Assembly: GCA_035764655.1 (NCBI GenBank)
Contig: DASTYU010000189.1
Coordinates: forward strand, 1-13,283
Origin: DASTYU01 sp035764655
Lineage (GTDB): Bacteria > Chloroflexota > Limnocylindria > Limnocylindrales > CSP1-4
Direction of reading: 5' to 3'
Length of the DNA: 13,283 nt
Both the position numbers and the translations under genes were made by a program. This document shows, one piece after another, positions 1 to 8,618 of this stretch. The notes beneath the pieces are model-generated. The model had not been told where the DNA came from and did not search any database. It worked only from the letters and a program-made list of their open reading frames with translations. Positions within the stretch are counted from its first letter, which is position 1; every line of letters starts with the position of its first letter.

Positions 1-729
1 GGCAAGGACGCCGTCCAGCGCTACCTGGTCAAGGAGGTCCAGAAGGTCTACAAGAGCCAGGGCGTCACGATCAACGACAAGCACATCGAGATCATCGTCC
101 GGCAGATGCTCCGCAAGGTCCGCATCGACCAGCCGGGCGACACCGACCTGCTGCCGACCGAGCTGATCGACCGGCTCGACTTCGAGGAGGTCAACAATCG
201 GGTGCTTGCCGAGGGTGGCGAGCCGGCCACCGCACAGACCGTCCTGCTCGGCGTGACCAAGGCGTCGCTCAATACCTCGAGCTTCCTCGCGGCCGCCTCC
301 TTCCAGGAGACGACCCGGGTGCTGACCGAGGCGGCGATCAACGGCGCCAAGGACCACCTGATCGGCCTGAAGGAAAACGTCATCATCGGCAAGCTCATCC
401 CGGCCGGGACGGGTGCGCCGGCGAACGTCGCGGCCCGCAAGGAGCGCGAGCGCCGACAGGCGCTCGAGGCGCTGGCCGGCGAGGCCCTCGAGGAGGGCGG
501 CACCGAGTACAACCCGTTCCTCGAGGACGGCGGCGGTCGCGCCCCCGACGAGGAGGCGGCCGGGCTTGCCCTGGCGGCCACCATCGCCGGTGGCGACGAG
601 GACGACGACGACGTCAACCCGTTCCTCGCCGAGCGCGGCTCGACCGATGGCGACGAGGCGGATTCGGACCTCGCCGACCTCACCGGGGAGCCCGCGGAGG
701 CCGTGGCCACGGCCACTGACGAGGACTGA
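1..729 (+). CDS. rpoC: DNA-directed RNA polymerase subunit beta' (C-terminal part, 5' truncated)
   Basis: The window opens in frame inside this gene; the last 242 residues are visible. RpoC forms much of the RNA polymerase catalytic core and clamp in the cytoplasm. The first part contains INDKHIEIIVRQMLRKV (fragment residues 24-40), and TKASLNTSSFLAAASFQETT (86-105) followed by GAKDHLIGLKENVIIGKLIP (115-134) is the family's conserved C-terminal block. After about residue 139 the sequence leaves the conserved fold and becomes a tail of about 100 residues: first basic and helical-looking (RKERERRQALEAL), then strongly acidic, with 27 Asp/Glu and only two Arg in the last 82 residues. NPFL occurs twice in the tail (171-174 and 206-209). 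The stop is TGA at 727. The rpoC-rpsL order is the usual bacterial one. The identity is certain; any role of the tail is unknown. Confidence 0.97.
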   Translation, partial: GKDAVQRYLVKEVQKVYKSQGVTINDKHIEIIVRQMLRKVRIDQPGDTDLLPTELIDRLDFEEVNNRVLAEGGEPATAQTVLLGVTKASLNTSSFLAAASFQETTRVLTEAAINGAKDHLIGLKENVIIGKLIPAGTGAPANVAARKERERRQALEALAGEALEEGGTEYNPFLEDGGGRAPDEEAAGLALAATIAGGDEDDDDVNPFLAERGSTDGDEADSDLADLTGEPAEAVATATDED

Positions 730-731
730 AC

Positions 732-754
732 GCGGGGCGCCAAGTGCGCCCCGC
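732..754 (+). terminator. GC-rich hairpin after rpoC, possible terminator without U-tract
   Basis: A perfect 9-bp inverted repeat, GCGGGGCGC (732-740) and GCGCCCCGC (746-754), flanks the 5-nt loop CAAGT and begins 3 nt after the rpoC stop. Its position and stability fit a transcript 3' end or a pause or processing element. The bases that follow (CAAAACCCTC) contain no T-run on the + strand, so it is not a canonical intrinsic terminator. Partial read-through into the str genes is possible. Confidence 0.5.
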
Positions 755-795
755 CAAAACCCTCGATTCGTGCGTGACGGCGGCCCGTCGCACGT

Positions 796-825
796 TTGAC
801 ACTCCGTTCGGGCCGCTGCTACACT
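796..825 (+). promoter_or_regulatory. Predicted sigma70-type promoter for the rpsL-led ribosomal operon
   Basis: A perfect -35 box TTGACA (796-801) lies 18 bp upstream of a -10 box TACACT (820-825). The -10 is preceded by TG at 817-818, giving an extended -10 (TGCTACACT). Transcription would start near A831, leaving a 5' leader of about 175 nt before the rpsL GTG. The promoter lies after the rpoC hairpin and faces the str genes, so str-S10-spc expression need not depend on rpoBC read-through. The call is from pattern only; the consensus match and context are strong. Confidence 0.75.
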
Positions 826-830
826 CCGCG

Positions 831-1006
831 ATCGTGGCCTCGGGAGGGGTCCGTCCGCGGCGTGCGCGCCGGGATCCATAACCAAGCCACCAGACAGTCC
901 GGTTTCCGGCCGTCGCCCCCCAGGGCTCGAAGGCCAGCGGAACCGCCGGTCGGAGTCAGAGCCGACCGCCGTTTCGATCACACAACTCGAGAGGAGCAGC
1001 GTCTTC
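831..1006 (+). promoter_or_regulatory. GC-rich structured 5' leader of rpsL
   Basis: The stretch between the predicted start site and rpsL has no convincing coding region. It contains several potential stem-loops. One at 854-874 has TCC and CGGCG pairing with CGCCG and GGA around a TGCG loop, with bulged G857. A small one at 899-909 has CCGG arms around TTT. A third has 7-bp arms CGGTCGG (947-953) and CCGACCG (962-968) with an 8-nt loop. A GAGGAG ribosome-binding site for rpsL is at 991-996. Long leaders before ribosomal protein operons often carry autoregulatory protein-binding sites. No match to a known leader motif is claimed here, and GC-rich DNA forms such hairpins by chance fairly often. 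Confidence 0.4.
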
Positions 1007-1423
1007 GTGCCGACCATCAGCCAGCTCGTGCGCCATGGCCGCAAGCCCGCGACCAAGAAGGTCAAGGCGCCGGCGATGCGCAAGAACTGGAACAGCCTGC
1101 GACGCCGTCAGGTGTCGATCCCGGGCGCGCCCCAGAAGCGGGGCGTGTGCCTGCAGGTGCGCACGATGACGCCCAAGAAGCCGAACTCGGCGCTGCGCAA
1201 GATCGCGCGCGTCAAGCTCAGCAACCAGATGGAGGTCACGGCCTACATCCCGGGCATCGGCCACAACCTGCAGGAGCACTCTGTCGTGCTCGTGCGCGGC
1301 GGCCGGGTGAAGGACCTCCCCTCGGTCAAGTACCACATCATCCGCGGCACCCTTGACGCCGCCGGCGTGCGCGACCGCAAGCAGGGTCGCAGCAAGTACG
1401 GCGCGAAGGCCGGCGGGAAGTAG
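1007..1423 (+). CDS. rpsL: 30S ribosomal protein S12
   Basis: This is the 138-residue S12, which sits at the decoding centre of the 30S subunit and helps control fidelity. The start is GTG 1007, giving MPTISQLVRHGR as in the family, with GAGGAG ten bases upstream. TPKKPNSALRK (54-64) holds the two lysines, K57 and K58, matching the classical streptomycin-resistance positions, here both the sensitive-type Lys. GHNLQEHSVVLVRGGRVKDLP (85-105) is the second conserved block; D103 corresponds to the Asp that RimO methylthiolates in E. coli. Residues 21-40 form an insertion of about 14 relative to the E. coli protein, as in Gram-positive-type S12. Small substitutions include PSVKYH where PGVRYH is usual. 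It is first gene of the str group, 9 bp before rpsG. Confidence 0.98.
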   Translation: MPTISQLVRHGRKPATKKVKAPAMRKNWNSLRRRQVSIPGAPQKRGVCLQVRTMTPKKPNSALRKIARVKLSNQMEVTAYIPGIGHNLQEHSVVLVRGGRVKDLPSVKYHIIRGTLDAAGVRDRKQGRSKYGAKAGGK

Positions 1424-1432
1424 GGGAGCCCG

Positions 1433-1900
1433 ATGCCGCGTCGAACCAGCATCCCGCGCAAGGCGAAGTACCAGACCGTCCCGGCCAACCGGACGACCGC
1501 GCGGTTCTCCGCCAAGCTCATGACCAACGGCAAGCAGCGGCTCGCCGAGCGGATCCTCCGCCAGGCGCTGGCCCGCGCCGAGGCGCAGGCCGGCCGCCCC
1601 GGCCTCGAGGTCCTCGAGGCCGCGCTGCGCAACGCCACCCCAATCATCGAGGTCAAGCCGCGCCGCGTCGGCGGCGCGACGTATCAGGTCCCGGTCGAGA
1701 TCCGCGGCGATCGCCGCCTCTCGCTCGGCGTCCGCTGGCTCGTCCAGGCCGCGCGCAAGCGCAGCGGGAAGAGCATGAGCGAGAAGCTCGCGGCGGAGTT
1801 CGTCGACGCGATGAACGGTCTCGGCGCCGCCGTCAAGCGGCGCGAGGACACGCACAAGATGGCCGATGCCAACAAGGCATTCAGCCATTTCAAGTGGTAG
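1433..1900 (+). CDS. rpsG: 30S ribosomal protein S7
   Basis: The product is 155 residues, the normal bacterial S7 length. S7 binds the 3' major domain of 16S rRNA, starts assembly of the small-subunit head and lines the E site. The sequence is family-typical throughout: MPRRTSIPRK at the start, LMTNGKQRLAERI (29-41), IIEVKPRRVGGATYQVPVEI (71-90), RWLVQAARKRSGKSMSEKLA (100-119) and a C-terminal KREDTHKMADANKAFSHFKW. The ATG is 9 bp after the rpsL stop, and GGGGAG overlapping that stop region serves as ribosome-binding site. The rpsL-rpsG gap is too short to hold the long intercistronic S7-binding structure known from E. coli, so any S7 feedback would have to act elsewhere. Confidence 0.98.
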   Translation: MPRRTSIPRKAKYQTVPANRTTARFSAKLMTNGKQRLAERILRQALARAEAQAGRPGLEVLEAALRNATPIIEVKPRRVGGATYQVPVEIRGDRRLSLGVRWLVQAARKRSGKSMSEKLAAEFVDAMNGLGAAVKRREDTHKMADANKAFSHFKW

Positions 1901-1915
1901 GAGCCTAGCAACCCC

Positions 1916-3991
<2,076 letters not shown>

Positions 3992-4005
3992 CGGGTCCCG
4001 ACCCG
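3992..4005 (+). other. Small hairpin in the fusA-tuf spacer
   Basis: CGGGT (3992-3996) and ACCCG (4001-4005) form a 5-bp stem with a CCCG loop immediately after the fusA stop. It is not followed by a T-run, and tuf begins only 25 bp later, so it is unlikely to terminate transcription. It could stabilise or mark a processing point in the message, or be chance. Confidence 0.25.
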
Positions 4006-4029
4006 GCCGAGAGCAGGGAGCACGTCACG

Positions 4030-5226
4030 ATGGCGAAGAAGAAGTTCGAGCGCAACAAGCCACACGTCAACGTCGGCACGATCGGTCACATCGACCACGG
4101 CAAGACGACGCTGACCGCGGCGATCACCAAGTACCTCGCGCTGAAGGGCGAGGCGGAATACCGCGCGTTCGACTCGATCGACAACGCCCCCGAGGAGCGC
4201 GCCCGCGGGATCACGATCGCGATCGCCCACGTCGAGTACCAGACCGATGCCCGCCACTACGCGCACATCGACTGCCCCGGTCACGCGGACTTCATCAAGA
4301 ACATGATCACCGGCGCCGCCCAGATGGACGGCGCGATCCTGGTGGTCGCCGCGACCGACGGCCCGATGCCCCAGACCCGGGAGCACATCCTCCTGGCCCG
4401 CCAGGTCGAGGTGCCGTACATCGTCGTGTTCCTCAACAAGGTCGACATGGTCGACGATCCCGAGCTCCTCGACCTCGTCGAGCTCGAGGTCCGCGAGCTG
4501 CTGACGAAGAACCAGTTCCCCGGCGATGACGTCCCGGTCATCCGCGGGTCGGCGCTGAAGGCGCTCGAGGCGGGCGACGACCCGAGTGATCCGGCCTACG
4601 CCCCGATCCAGGAGCTGATGGACGCGGTCGACAGCTACATCCCGACCCCCGAGCGGGCGATCGACAAGCCGTTCCTGATGGCCGTCGAGGACGTGTTCGG
4701 CATCAAGGGCCGCGGGACCGTCCCGACCGGCCGGATCGAGCGTGGCGTCGTGAAGACCGGCGACGAGGTCGAGATCGTCGGCGTCCACGCGACCCGCAAG
4801 GTGGTGGTGACCGGCGTCGAGATGTTCGGCAAGACCCTCGACGAAGGCCAGGCCGGCGACAACGTCGGAACCCTCCTGCGCGGCATCGAGCGCGACGAGA
4901 TCGAGCGCGGCCAGGTCCTCGCCAAGCCGGGCTCCGTGACCCCGCACACCCAGTTCAAGGCGCAGGTCTACGTCCTGACCAAGGAGGAGGGTGGCCGCCA
5001 CACGCCGTTCTACAACGGCTACCGGCCGCAGTTCTACCTGCGGACCACGGACGTGACGGGTGCCATCGGGCTGCCTGACGGCGCCGAGATGATCATGCCC
5101 GGCGACAACGTCGAAATGTCCGTCGAGCTGATCACCCCGATCGCCCTCGAGGTCGGCCAGCGCTTCGCCATCCGCGAGGGTGGCCGGACCGTTGGCGCCG
5201 GCTCGATCACGAGCGTCCAGGCGTAA
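4030..5226 (+). CDS. tuf: Translation elongation factor Tu (EF-Tu)
   Basis: EF-Tu carries aminoacyl-tRNA to the ribosomal A site as a GTP complex. The 398-residue protein is full length with all GTPase motifs: GHIDHGKT (19-26), RGITI (59-63), DCPGH (81-85, with the catalytic His), NKVD (136-139) and GSAL (173-176). Domain II begins near KPFLMAVEDVFGIKGRGT (213-230), and domain III ends in the typical RFAIREGGRTVGAGSI. Switch I reads RGITIAIAHVEYQT, which I associate with Chloroflexota. One unusual residue is P232 in GTVPTGRIERG, where bacteria normally have V or A. GGGAG (4016-4020) lies nine bases before the ATG. The gene follows fusA as in the classical str operon and leads directly into rpsJ. 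A second tuf copy elsewhere cannot be judged. Confidence 0.98.
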   Translation: MAKKKFERNKPHVNVGTIGHIDHGKTTLTAAITKYLALKGEAEYRAFDSIDNAPEERARGITIAIAHVEYQTDARHYAHIDCPGHADFIKNMITGAAQMDGAILVVAATDGPMPQTREHILLARQVEVPYIVVFLNKVDMVDDPELLDLVELEVRELLTKNQFPGDDVPVIRGSALKALEAGDDPSDPAYAPIQELMDAVDSYIPTPERAIDKPFLMAVEDVFGIKGRGTVPTGRIERGVVKTGDEVEIVGVHATRKVVVTGVEMFGKTLDEGQAGDNVGTLLRGIERDEIERGQVLAKPGSVTPHTQFKAQVYVLTKEEGGRHTPFYNGYRPQFYLRTTDVTGAIGLPDGAEMIMPGDNVEMSVELITPIALEVGQRFAIREGGRTVGAGSITSVQA

Positions 5227-5231
5227 CGACG

Positions 5232-5540
5232 ATGGCGAAGCAGCGGATCAGGATCCGCCTCAAGGCCTACGACCACCGACTGCTCGATCAGTCGGCGGCC
5301 CAGATCGTCGAGACGGCCCAGCGGACCGGCGCGGATGTCGTCGGTCCGGTGCCGCTGCCCACGCGCATCGAGAAGTTCACCGTCATTCGCTCGCCGTTCA
5401 TCGACAAGGATAGCCGGGAGCAGTTCGAGATCCGCACGCACAAGCGGCTCGTCGACATCCTGGATCCCGCCTCGAAGACGGTCGATGCCCTGATGCGACT
5501 GTCCCTGCCTGCAGGCGTCGACATCGAAATCAAGATGTGA
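5232..5540 (+). CDS. rpsJ: 30S ribosomal protein S10 (NusE)
   Basis: The product is 102 residues, standard for S10, a protein of the 30S head that also acts as NusE in antitermination complexes with NusB. The start MAKQRIRIRLKAYDH and the blocks SPFIDKDSREQFEIRTHKRL (54-73) and VDILDPASKTVDALMRL (74-90) are family-typical. The ATG is only 5 bp after the tuf stop and I see no clear Shine-Dalgarno sequence before it, which suggests translation coupled to tuf. There is no promoter-sized gap between tuf and rpsJ, so the S10 genes appear to continue the str transcript, unlike E. coli, where S10 has its own promoter and L4-regulated leader. Confidence 0.98.
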   Translation: MAKQRIRIRLKAYDHRLLDQSAAQIVETAQRTGADVVGPVPLPTRIEKFTVIRSPFIDKDSREQFEIRTHKRLVDILDPASKTVDALMRLSLPAGVDIEIKM

Positions 5541-5544
5541 CCGG

Positions 5545-6162
5545 ATGAGTATCGGATTGATCGGCCGAAAGGTCGGCATGACCCAGGTGTTCCAGGAGGA
5601 CGGCACGATGGTGGCCGTCTCCGTCCTGGCCATCGAACCGAATACGGTGACCCGCCTGCGCACGCCCGAGCGTGACGGCTACGCCGCCGTCCAGCTCGGC
5701 ACTGACGTGCGCACCAAGGGCAAGCTCTCCAAGCCCGCGGCGGGCCAGCTCAAGGACCTGCCGCAGGTCGGTACGCTCCGCGAGTTCCGCGTCGACGACC
5801 TGTCCGGCTACGAAGTCGGCCAGCAGGTCGCCCTCGGCGACGTCTTTGCCGACGGGGACGAGGTCGACGTGACCGGCGTCTCGAAGGGCAAGGGCTTCGC
5901 GGGTCCGATCAAGCGCCACAACTTCCATCGTGGCCCCAAGACCCACGGCTCCGACCACCACCGCGAGCCCGGCTCGATCGGCCCCGGCACGACCCCCGGC
6001 CGCGTGTACCGCGGGCTCAAGATGGCCGGCCACATGGGCGACGAACGGGCCACGATCAAGAAGGTGCGCGTCGTCCGGGCGGATGCCGAGCGCAACCTGC
6101 TCCTCGTCAAGGGGTCGCTGCCGGGTGCCCGCGGCTCGCTGATCCTCGTGAAGAAGGCCTGA
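5545..6162 (+). CDS. rplC: 50S ribosomal protein L3
   Basis: The product is 205 residues. L3 is an early-assembling 23S rRNA-binding protein whose long loop reaches towards the peptidyl transferase centre. Family features are the start GLIGRKVGMTQVF (4-16), VTGVSKGKGFAGPIKRHNF (109-127) and the loop GSIGPGTTPGRVYRGLKMAG (143-162) followed by HMG. The loop has His163 where E. coli has the Gln methylated by PrmB, so that modification is not expected here. The ATG is 4 bp after the rpsJ stop with no obvious separate ribosome-binding site, so coupling is likely. Confidence 0.98.
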   Translation: MSIGLIGRKVGMTQVFQEDGTMVAVSVLAIEPNTVTRLRTPERDGYAAVQLGTDVRTKGKLSKPAAGQLKDLPQVGTLREFRVDDLSGYEVGQQVALGDVFADGDEVDVTGVSKGKGFAGPIKRHNFHRGPKTHGSDHHREPGSIGPGTTPGRVYRGLKMAGHMGDERATIKKVRVVRADAERNLLLVKGSLPGARGSLILVKKA

Positions 6163-6166
6163 TCGA

Positions 6167-6823
6167 ATGCCGCAGACCACCCTCTACGACCGCGCCGGCA
6201 AGGACCTCGGCAGCATCGAGCTCAGTGACGAGCTCTTCGCCGCCCCGGTCAATGCCGCCGTGCTCCACCAGGTCGTGACTGCCCAGCTGGCGGGTCGCCG
6301 GACCGGCACCCACGACACGAAGACCCGTGGCGAGATTCGCGGCGGCGGCAAGAAGCCGTACCGCCAGAAGGGCACCGGCCGCGCCCGGCAGGGCACCCCG
6401 ACCGCGCCGCACTACCGCGGTGGCGGCGCGGTGTTCGGGCCGCATCCGCGCTCCTACGAGCAGCGGCTGCCCCGCAAGATGAAGCGCCTCGCCCTGCGCG
6501 GAGCGCTCACCGCGAAGTACGGCGACGAGGCGATCAAGGTCGTCGACTCGTTCGGGCTGGAGCAGATCCGCACCAAGGATCTGCTCGGCGTGCTGGGTGC
6601 GCTCGAGTCCCAGGGCCGCGTCCTGATCATCGCCCCGGCCCGTGACCAGACGCTCGAGCTGTCGGCGCGCAACCTGCCCCGGGTCGAGGTGATCCTGGCC
6701 GACTCGCTGAACGTCGTCGACCTGCTCAAGGCCGACGTCGTGCTCATCGAGCAGCCCGCGCTCGCCCGCATGGAGGCGGTCTACGCCGGCAACGGCAGCG
6801 CCGCCGAGGAGGTGCCGGCATGA
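6167..6823 (+). CDS. rplD: 50S ribosomal protein L4
   Basis: The product is 218 residues. L4 has a globular domain on the outside of the 50S subunit and a long extended loop that lines the exit tunnel. That loop is recognisable at about 48-87: THDTKTRGEIRGGGKKPYRQ followed by KGTGRARQGTPTAPHYRGGG, rich in Gly and basic residues. LPRKMKRLALRGAL (101-114) follows. In E. coli L4 represses the S10 operon through its leader; no comparable leader precedes rpsJ here. The gene starts 4 bp after rplC, and its last codon overlaps the rplW start as ATGA. A short Ala/Glu-rich end (NGSAAEEVPA) goes beyond the conserved fold. Confidence 0.98.
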   Translation: MPQTTLYDRAGKDLGSIELSDELFAAPVNAAVLHQVVTAQLAGRRTGTHDTKTRGEIRGGGKKPYRQKGTGRARQGTPTAPHYRGGGAVFGPHPRSYEQRLPRKMKRLALRGALTAKYGDEAIKVVDSFGLEQIRTKDLLGVLGALESQGRVLIIAPARDQTLELSARNLPRVEVILADSLNVVDLLKADVVLIEQPALARMEAVYAGNGSAAEEVPA

Positions 6824-7134
6824 GCGCCCTGACCGCCCCCGAGATCATCCTGCGCCCGGTCATCAGCGAGAAGTCGATCGATGAGTCGGGTCGCGGCAAG
6901 TACACCTTCGCCGTCCACGACAAGGCCAACAAGATCCAGATCAAGGCGGCCGTCGAGGAGCTCTACAAGCAGGAGAAGGTGACCGTCGTCGCGGTCAACG
7001 TCCTGACGACCCGGGCCAAGGAGAAGCGTCGCGGGACGCGCCGTGGTCGGATCGTCGGCCACACGACCCCGTGGCGGAAGGCCATCGTCACGCTGGCCCC
7101 CGGCCAGAAGATCGAATTCTTCGAGGGGGTCTGA
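6820..7134 (+). CDS. rplW: 50S ribosomal protein L23
   Basis: The product is 104 residues, the usual size. L23 sits at the tunnel exit and is the docking point for trigger factor and signal recognition particle. The N-terminal RPVISEKS (12-19), TFAVHDKANKIQIKAAVEEL (29-48), the basic loop TRAKEKRRGTRRGRIVG (64-80) and the end APGQKIEFFEGV are family-typical. The start codon overlaps the rplD stop by four bases (ATGA), and the GAGGAGGTG just inside the end of rplD (6806-6814) is a good ribosome-binding site. rplB follows after 3 bp. Confidence 0.98.
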   Translation: MSALTAPEIILRPVISEKSIDESGRGKYTFAVHDKANKIQIKAAVEELYKQEKVTVVAVNVLTTRAKEKRRGTRRGRIVGHTTPWRKAIVTLAPGQKIEFFEGV

Positions 7135-7137
7135 CCG

Positions 7138-7965
7138 ATGCCGCTTCGCAGTTACAAGGCCACCTCGCCGGGCCTCCGGCAGATGACCCGCTCCACGTTC
7201 GAGGAGATCACCACCCGCGAGCCGCACAAGCCGCTCCTCGAACCCCAGAAGCGGGGTGCCGGCCGGAACAACGCCGGTCGCATCTCGGTCCGCCATCGTG
7301 GCGGCGGCGAGAAGCAGCACTACCGGCGGATCGACTTCAAGCGCGACAAGCTGGGTGTGCCCGCGCGCGTCGCCACGATCGAGTACGACCCGAACCGCTC
7401 CGCGCGGATCGGCCTGCTCCACTATCGCGACGGCGAGAAGCGCTACATCCTGCTGCCCCACGGCCTGCGGGTCGGTGACGTGGTCGTCGCCGGCAAGGAC
7501 GCCGAGGCGCGGGTGGGCAACGCGCTGCCGATCGCGAACATCCCGCTCGGTACCACCATCCACAACATCGAGCTCGTCCCGGGCCGCGGCGGCCAGATCG
7601 TCCGCTCCGCCGGCACGAGCGCGCAACTGCTGGCCAAGGAGGGCGCGTACGCCCAGATCCGGCTGCCCTCCGGCGAGGTTCGCCGGGTGAGCATCCGGTG
7701 CATGGCCACCGTCGGACAGGTCAGCAACCTCGACCATGAGAATCAGAACCTCGGCAAGGCCGGCCGTGCCCGCCACCTGGGTCGACGACCTGAGGTCCGA
7801 GGCGTCGTCATGAATCCACGCGACCATCCGCACGGCGGTGGCGAGGGCAAGTCCCCGACCGGGATGCCGCCCAAGACGCCGTGGGGCAAGCCGGCCATGG
7901 GCTACCGCACCCGCCGGGCCAAGACCACCGGACGCCTCATCGTCCGGTCGCGTCGGCGGAAGTAG
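7138..7965 (+). CDS. rplB: 50S ribosomal protein L2
   Basis: The product is 275 residues, the normal length. L2 is a universally conserved protein near the peptidyl transferase centre, needed for subunit association and activity. RISVRHRGGGEKQHYRRIDF (48-67) lies in the N-terminal RNA-binding part. AGTSAQLLAKEGAYAQIRLP (158-177) spans the central fold. The C-terminal signature NPRDHPHGGGEGKSPTG (226-242) carries H230, matching the functionally important His of E. coli L2; most bacteria have NPVDHPHGG, so R228 is a minor variant. The basic end RSRRRK is typical. The ATG is 3 bp after rplW with the SD-like GAGGGGG (7123-7129) nearby. Confidence 0.98.
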   Translation: MPLRSYKATSPGLRQMTRSTFEEITTREPHKPLLEPQKRGAGRNNAGRISVRHRGGGEKQHYRRIDFKRDKLGVPARVATIEYDPNRSARIGLLHYRDGEKRYILLPHGLRVGDVVVAGKDAEARVGNALPIANIPLGTTIHNIELVPGRGGQIVRSAGTSAQLLAKEGAYAQIRLPSGEVRRVSIRCMATVGQVSNLDHENQNLGKAGRARHLGRRPEVRGVVMNPRDHPHGGGEGKSPTGMPPKTPWGKPAMGYRTRRAKTTGRLIVRSRRRK

Positions 7966-7981
7966 CGGGAGGTAGGAGCAG

Positions 7982-8266
7982 ATGTCCCGTTCAGTCAAGA
8001 AGGGGCCGTTCATCGAGGCCCGCCTCCTCGGCCGGATCGAGGAGATGAACAAGCGCAACGAGAAGAAGGTCGTGAAGACCTGGTCGCGCGCGTCGGTGAT
8101 CTTCCCGACGTTCATCGGCCACACCGTTGCGGTCTACAACGGCAAGAAGCACATCCCGGTCTACGTGACCGAGAACATGGTCGGCCACCGCCTCGGCGAG
8201 TTCGCCCCGACCCGCAACTACCGCGGGCACGGCAAGCACACCGAGCGGTCGACGGCGCTGAAGTAG
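7982..8266 (+). CDS. rpsS: 30S ribosomal protein S19
   Basis: The product is 94 residues. S19 is in the 30S head, forms a complex with S13 and contacts A-site tRNA and the B1a intersubunit bridge. MSRSVKKGPFIEARL at the start and NGKKHIPVYVTENMVGHRLG (53-72) with EFAPTRNYRGHGKH (73-86) are diagnostic. The ATG follows the rplB stop by 16 bp, with GGGAGGTAGGAG between them giving a strong ribosome-binding site. Confidence 0.98.
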   Translation: MSRSVKKGPFIEARLLGRIEEMNKRNEKKVVKTWSRASVIFPTFIGHTVAVYNGKKHIPVYVTENMVGHRLGEFAPTRNYRGHGKHTERSTALK

Positions 8267-8278
8267 GAGCTGCCGACC

Positions 8279-8617
8279 GTGCGCGTTTCCGCCACTGCCA
8301 AGTACCTCCGCGGCTCGACCCGCAAGGCCCGCCTCGTCACGACGGCGATCAAGGGCAAGCCGGTCGAGGAGGCCGCTGCGCTGCTGCGGTTCATGCCCCA
8401 GGGCGCCGCGCGTGATGTCGCGCGCGTGCTCAAGAGCGCGACCGCGAACGCGGAGAACAACCACAACCTGTCGGCCGAGGATCTGATCGTCATCGACGCC
8501 GTGGCCGACGAAGGCCCGACGATCAAGCGCTGGAAGCCACGCGCACAGGGTCGGGCGTTCCCGATCCACAAGGGCATGACCCACATCACCATCGTCGTCG
8601 CGGACCAGGAGGCCTGA
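8279..8617 (+). CDS. rplV: 50S ribosomal protein L22
   Basis: The product is 112 residues from a GTG start at 8279, with AGGAG (8265-8269) overlapping the rpsS stop. L22 binds all domains of 23S rRNA, and its beta-hairpin lines the exit-tunnel constriction next to L4. The N-terminus MRVSATAKYLRGSTRKARLV and the hairpin with GPTIKRWKPRAQGRAFPIHK (79-98) then MTHITIVV are clear. The stretch FPIHKGMTHI differs from the more common FRIRKRTSHI just after the hairpin; this may be lineage-specific. The KRW tip region linked to macrolide resistance in other bacteria is intact. One base separates its stop from the rpsC start, and CAGGAGGCC inside its last codons is the SD for rpsC. Confidence 0.98.
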   Translation: MRVSATAKYLRGSTRKARLVTTAIKGKPVEEAAALLRFMPQGAARDVARVLKSATANAENNHNLSAEDLIVIDAVADEGPTIKRWKPRAQGRAFPIHKGMTHITIVVADQEA

Positions 8618-8618
8618 C

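Noticed and set aside
106..729. A separate 207-residue gene beginning at ATG 106
   Set aside because: The frame is open from base 1, and the residues before ATG 106 (INDKHIEIIVRQ) are conserved RpoC sequence, so this is the 3' end of rpoC and not an independent gene.
730..1006. An L7Ae-family ribosomal protein gene between rpoC and rpsL, as in Firmicutes
   Set aside because: The 277-bp gap has no frame with that family's features; it holds only the hairpin, promoter and leader.
1067..1126. Extra N-terminal segment in S12 as a novel insertion
   Set aside because: The same longer form is known from Bacillus and other Gram-positive-type S12, so it is a known lineage signature and not new.
796..1356. 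186-residue + strand frame starting in the rpoC-rpsL gap and running into rpsL
   Set aside because: It overlaps the conserved rpsL in another frame, starts inside the predicted -35 box, and its Arg/Ala/Pro-rich product looks like out-of-frame translation.
6781..8124. 447-residue open frame on the - strand across rplW, rplB and rpsS
   Set aside because: Same reason: a shadow of the sense codons, with no recognisable domain and no ribosome-binding context.
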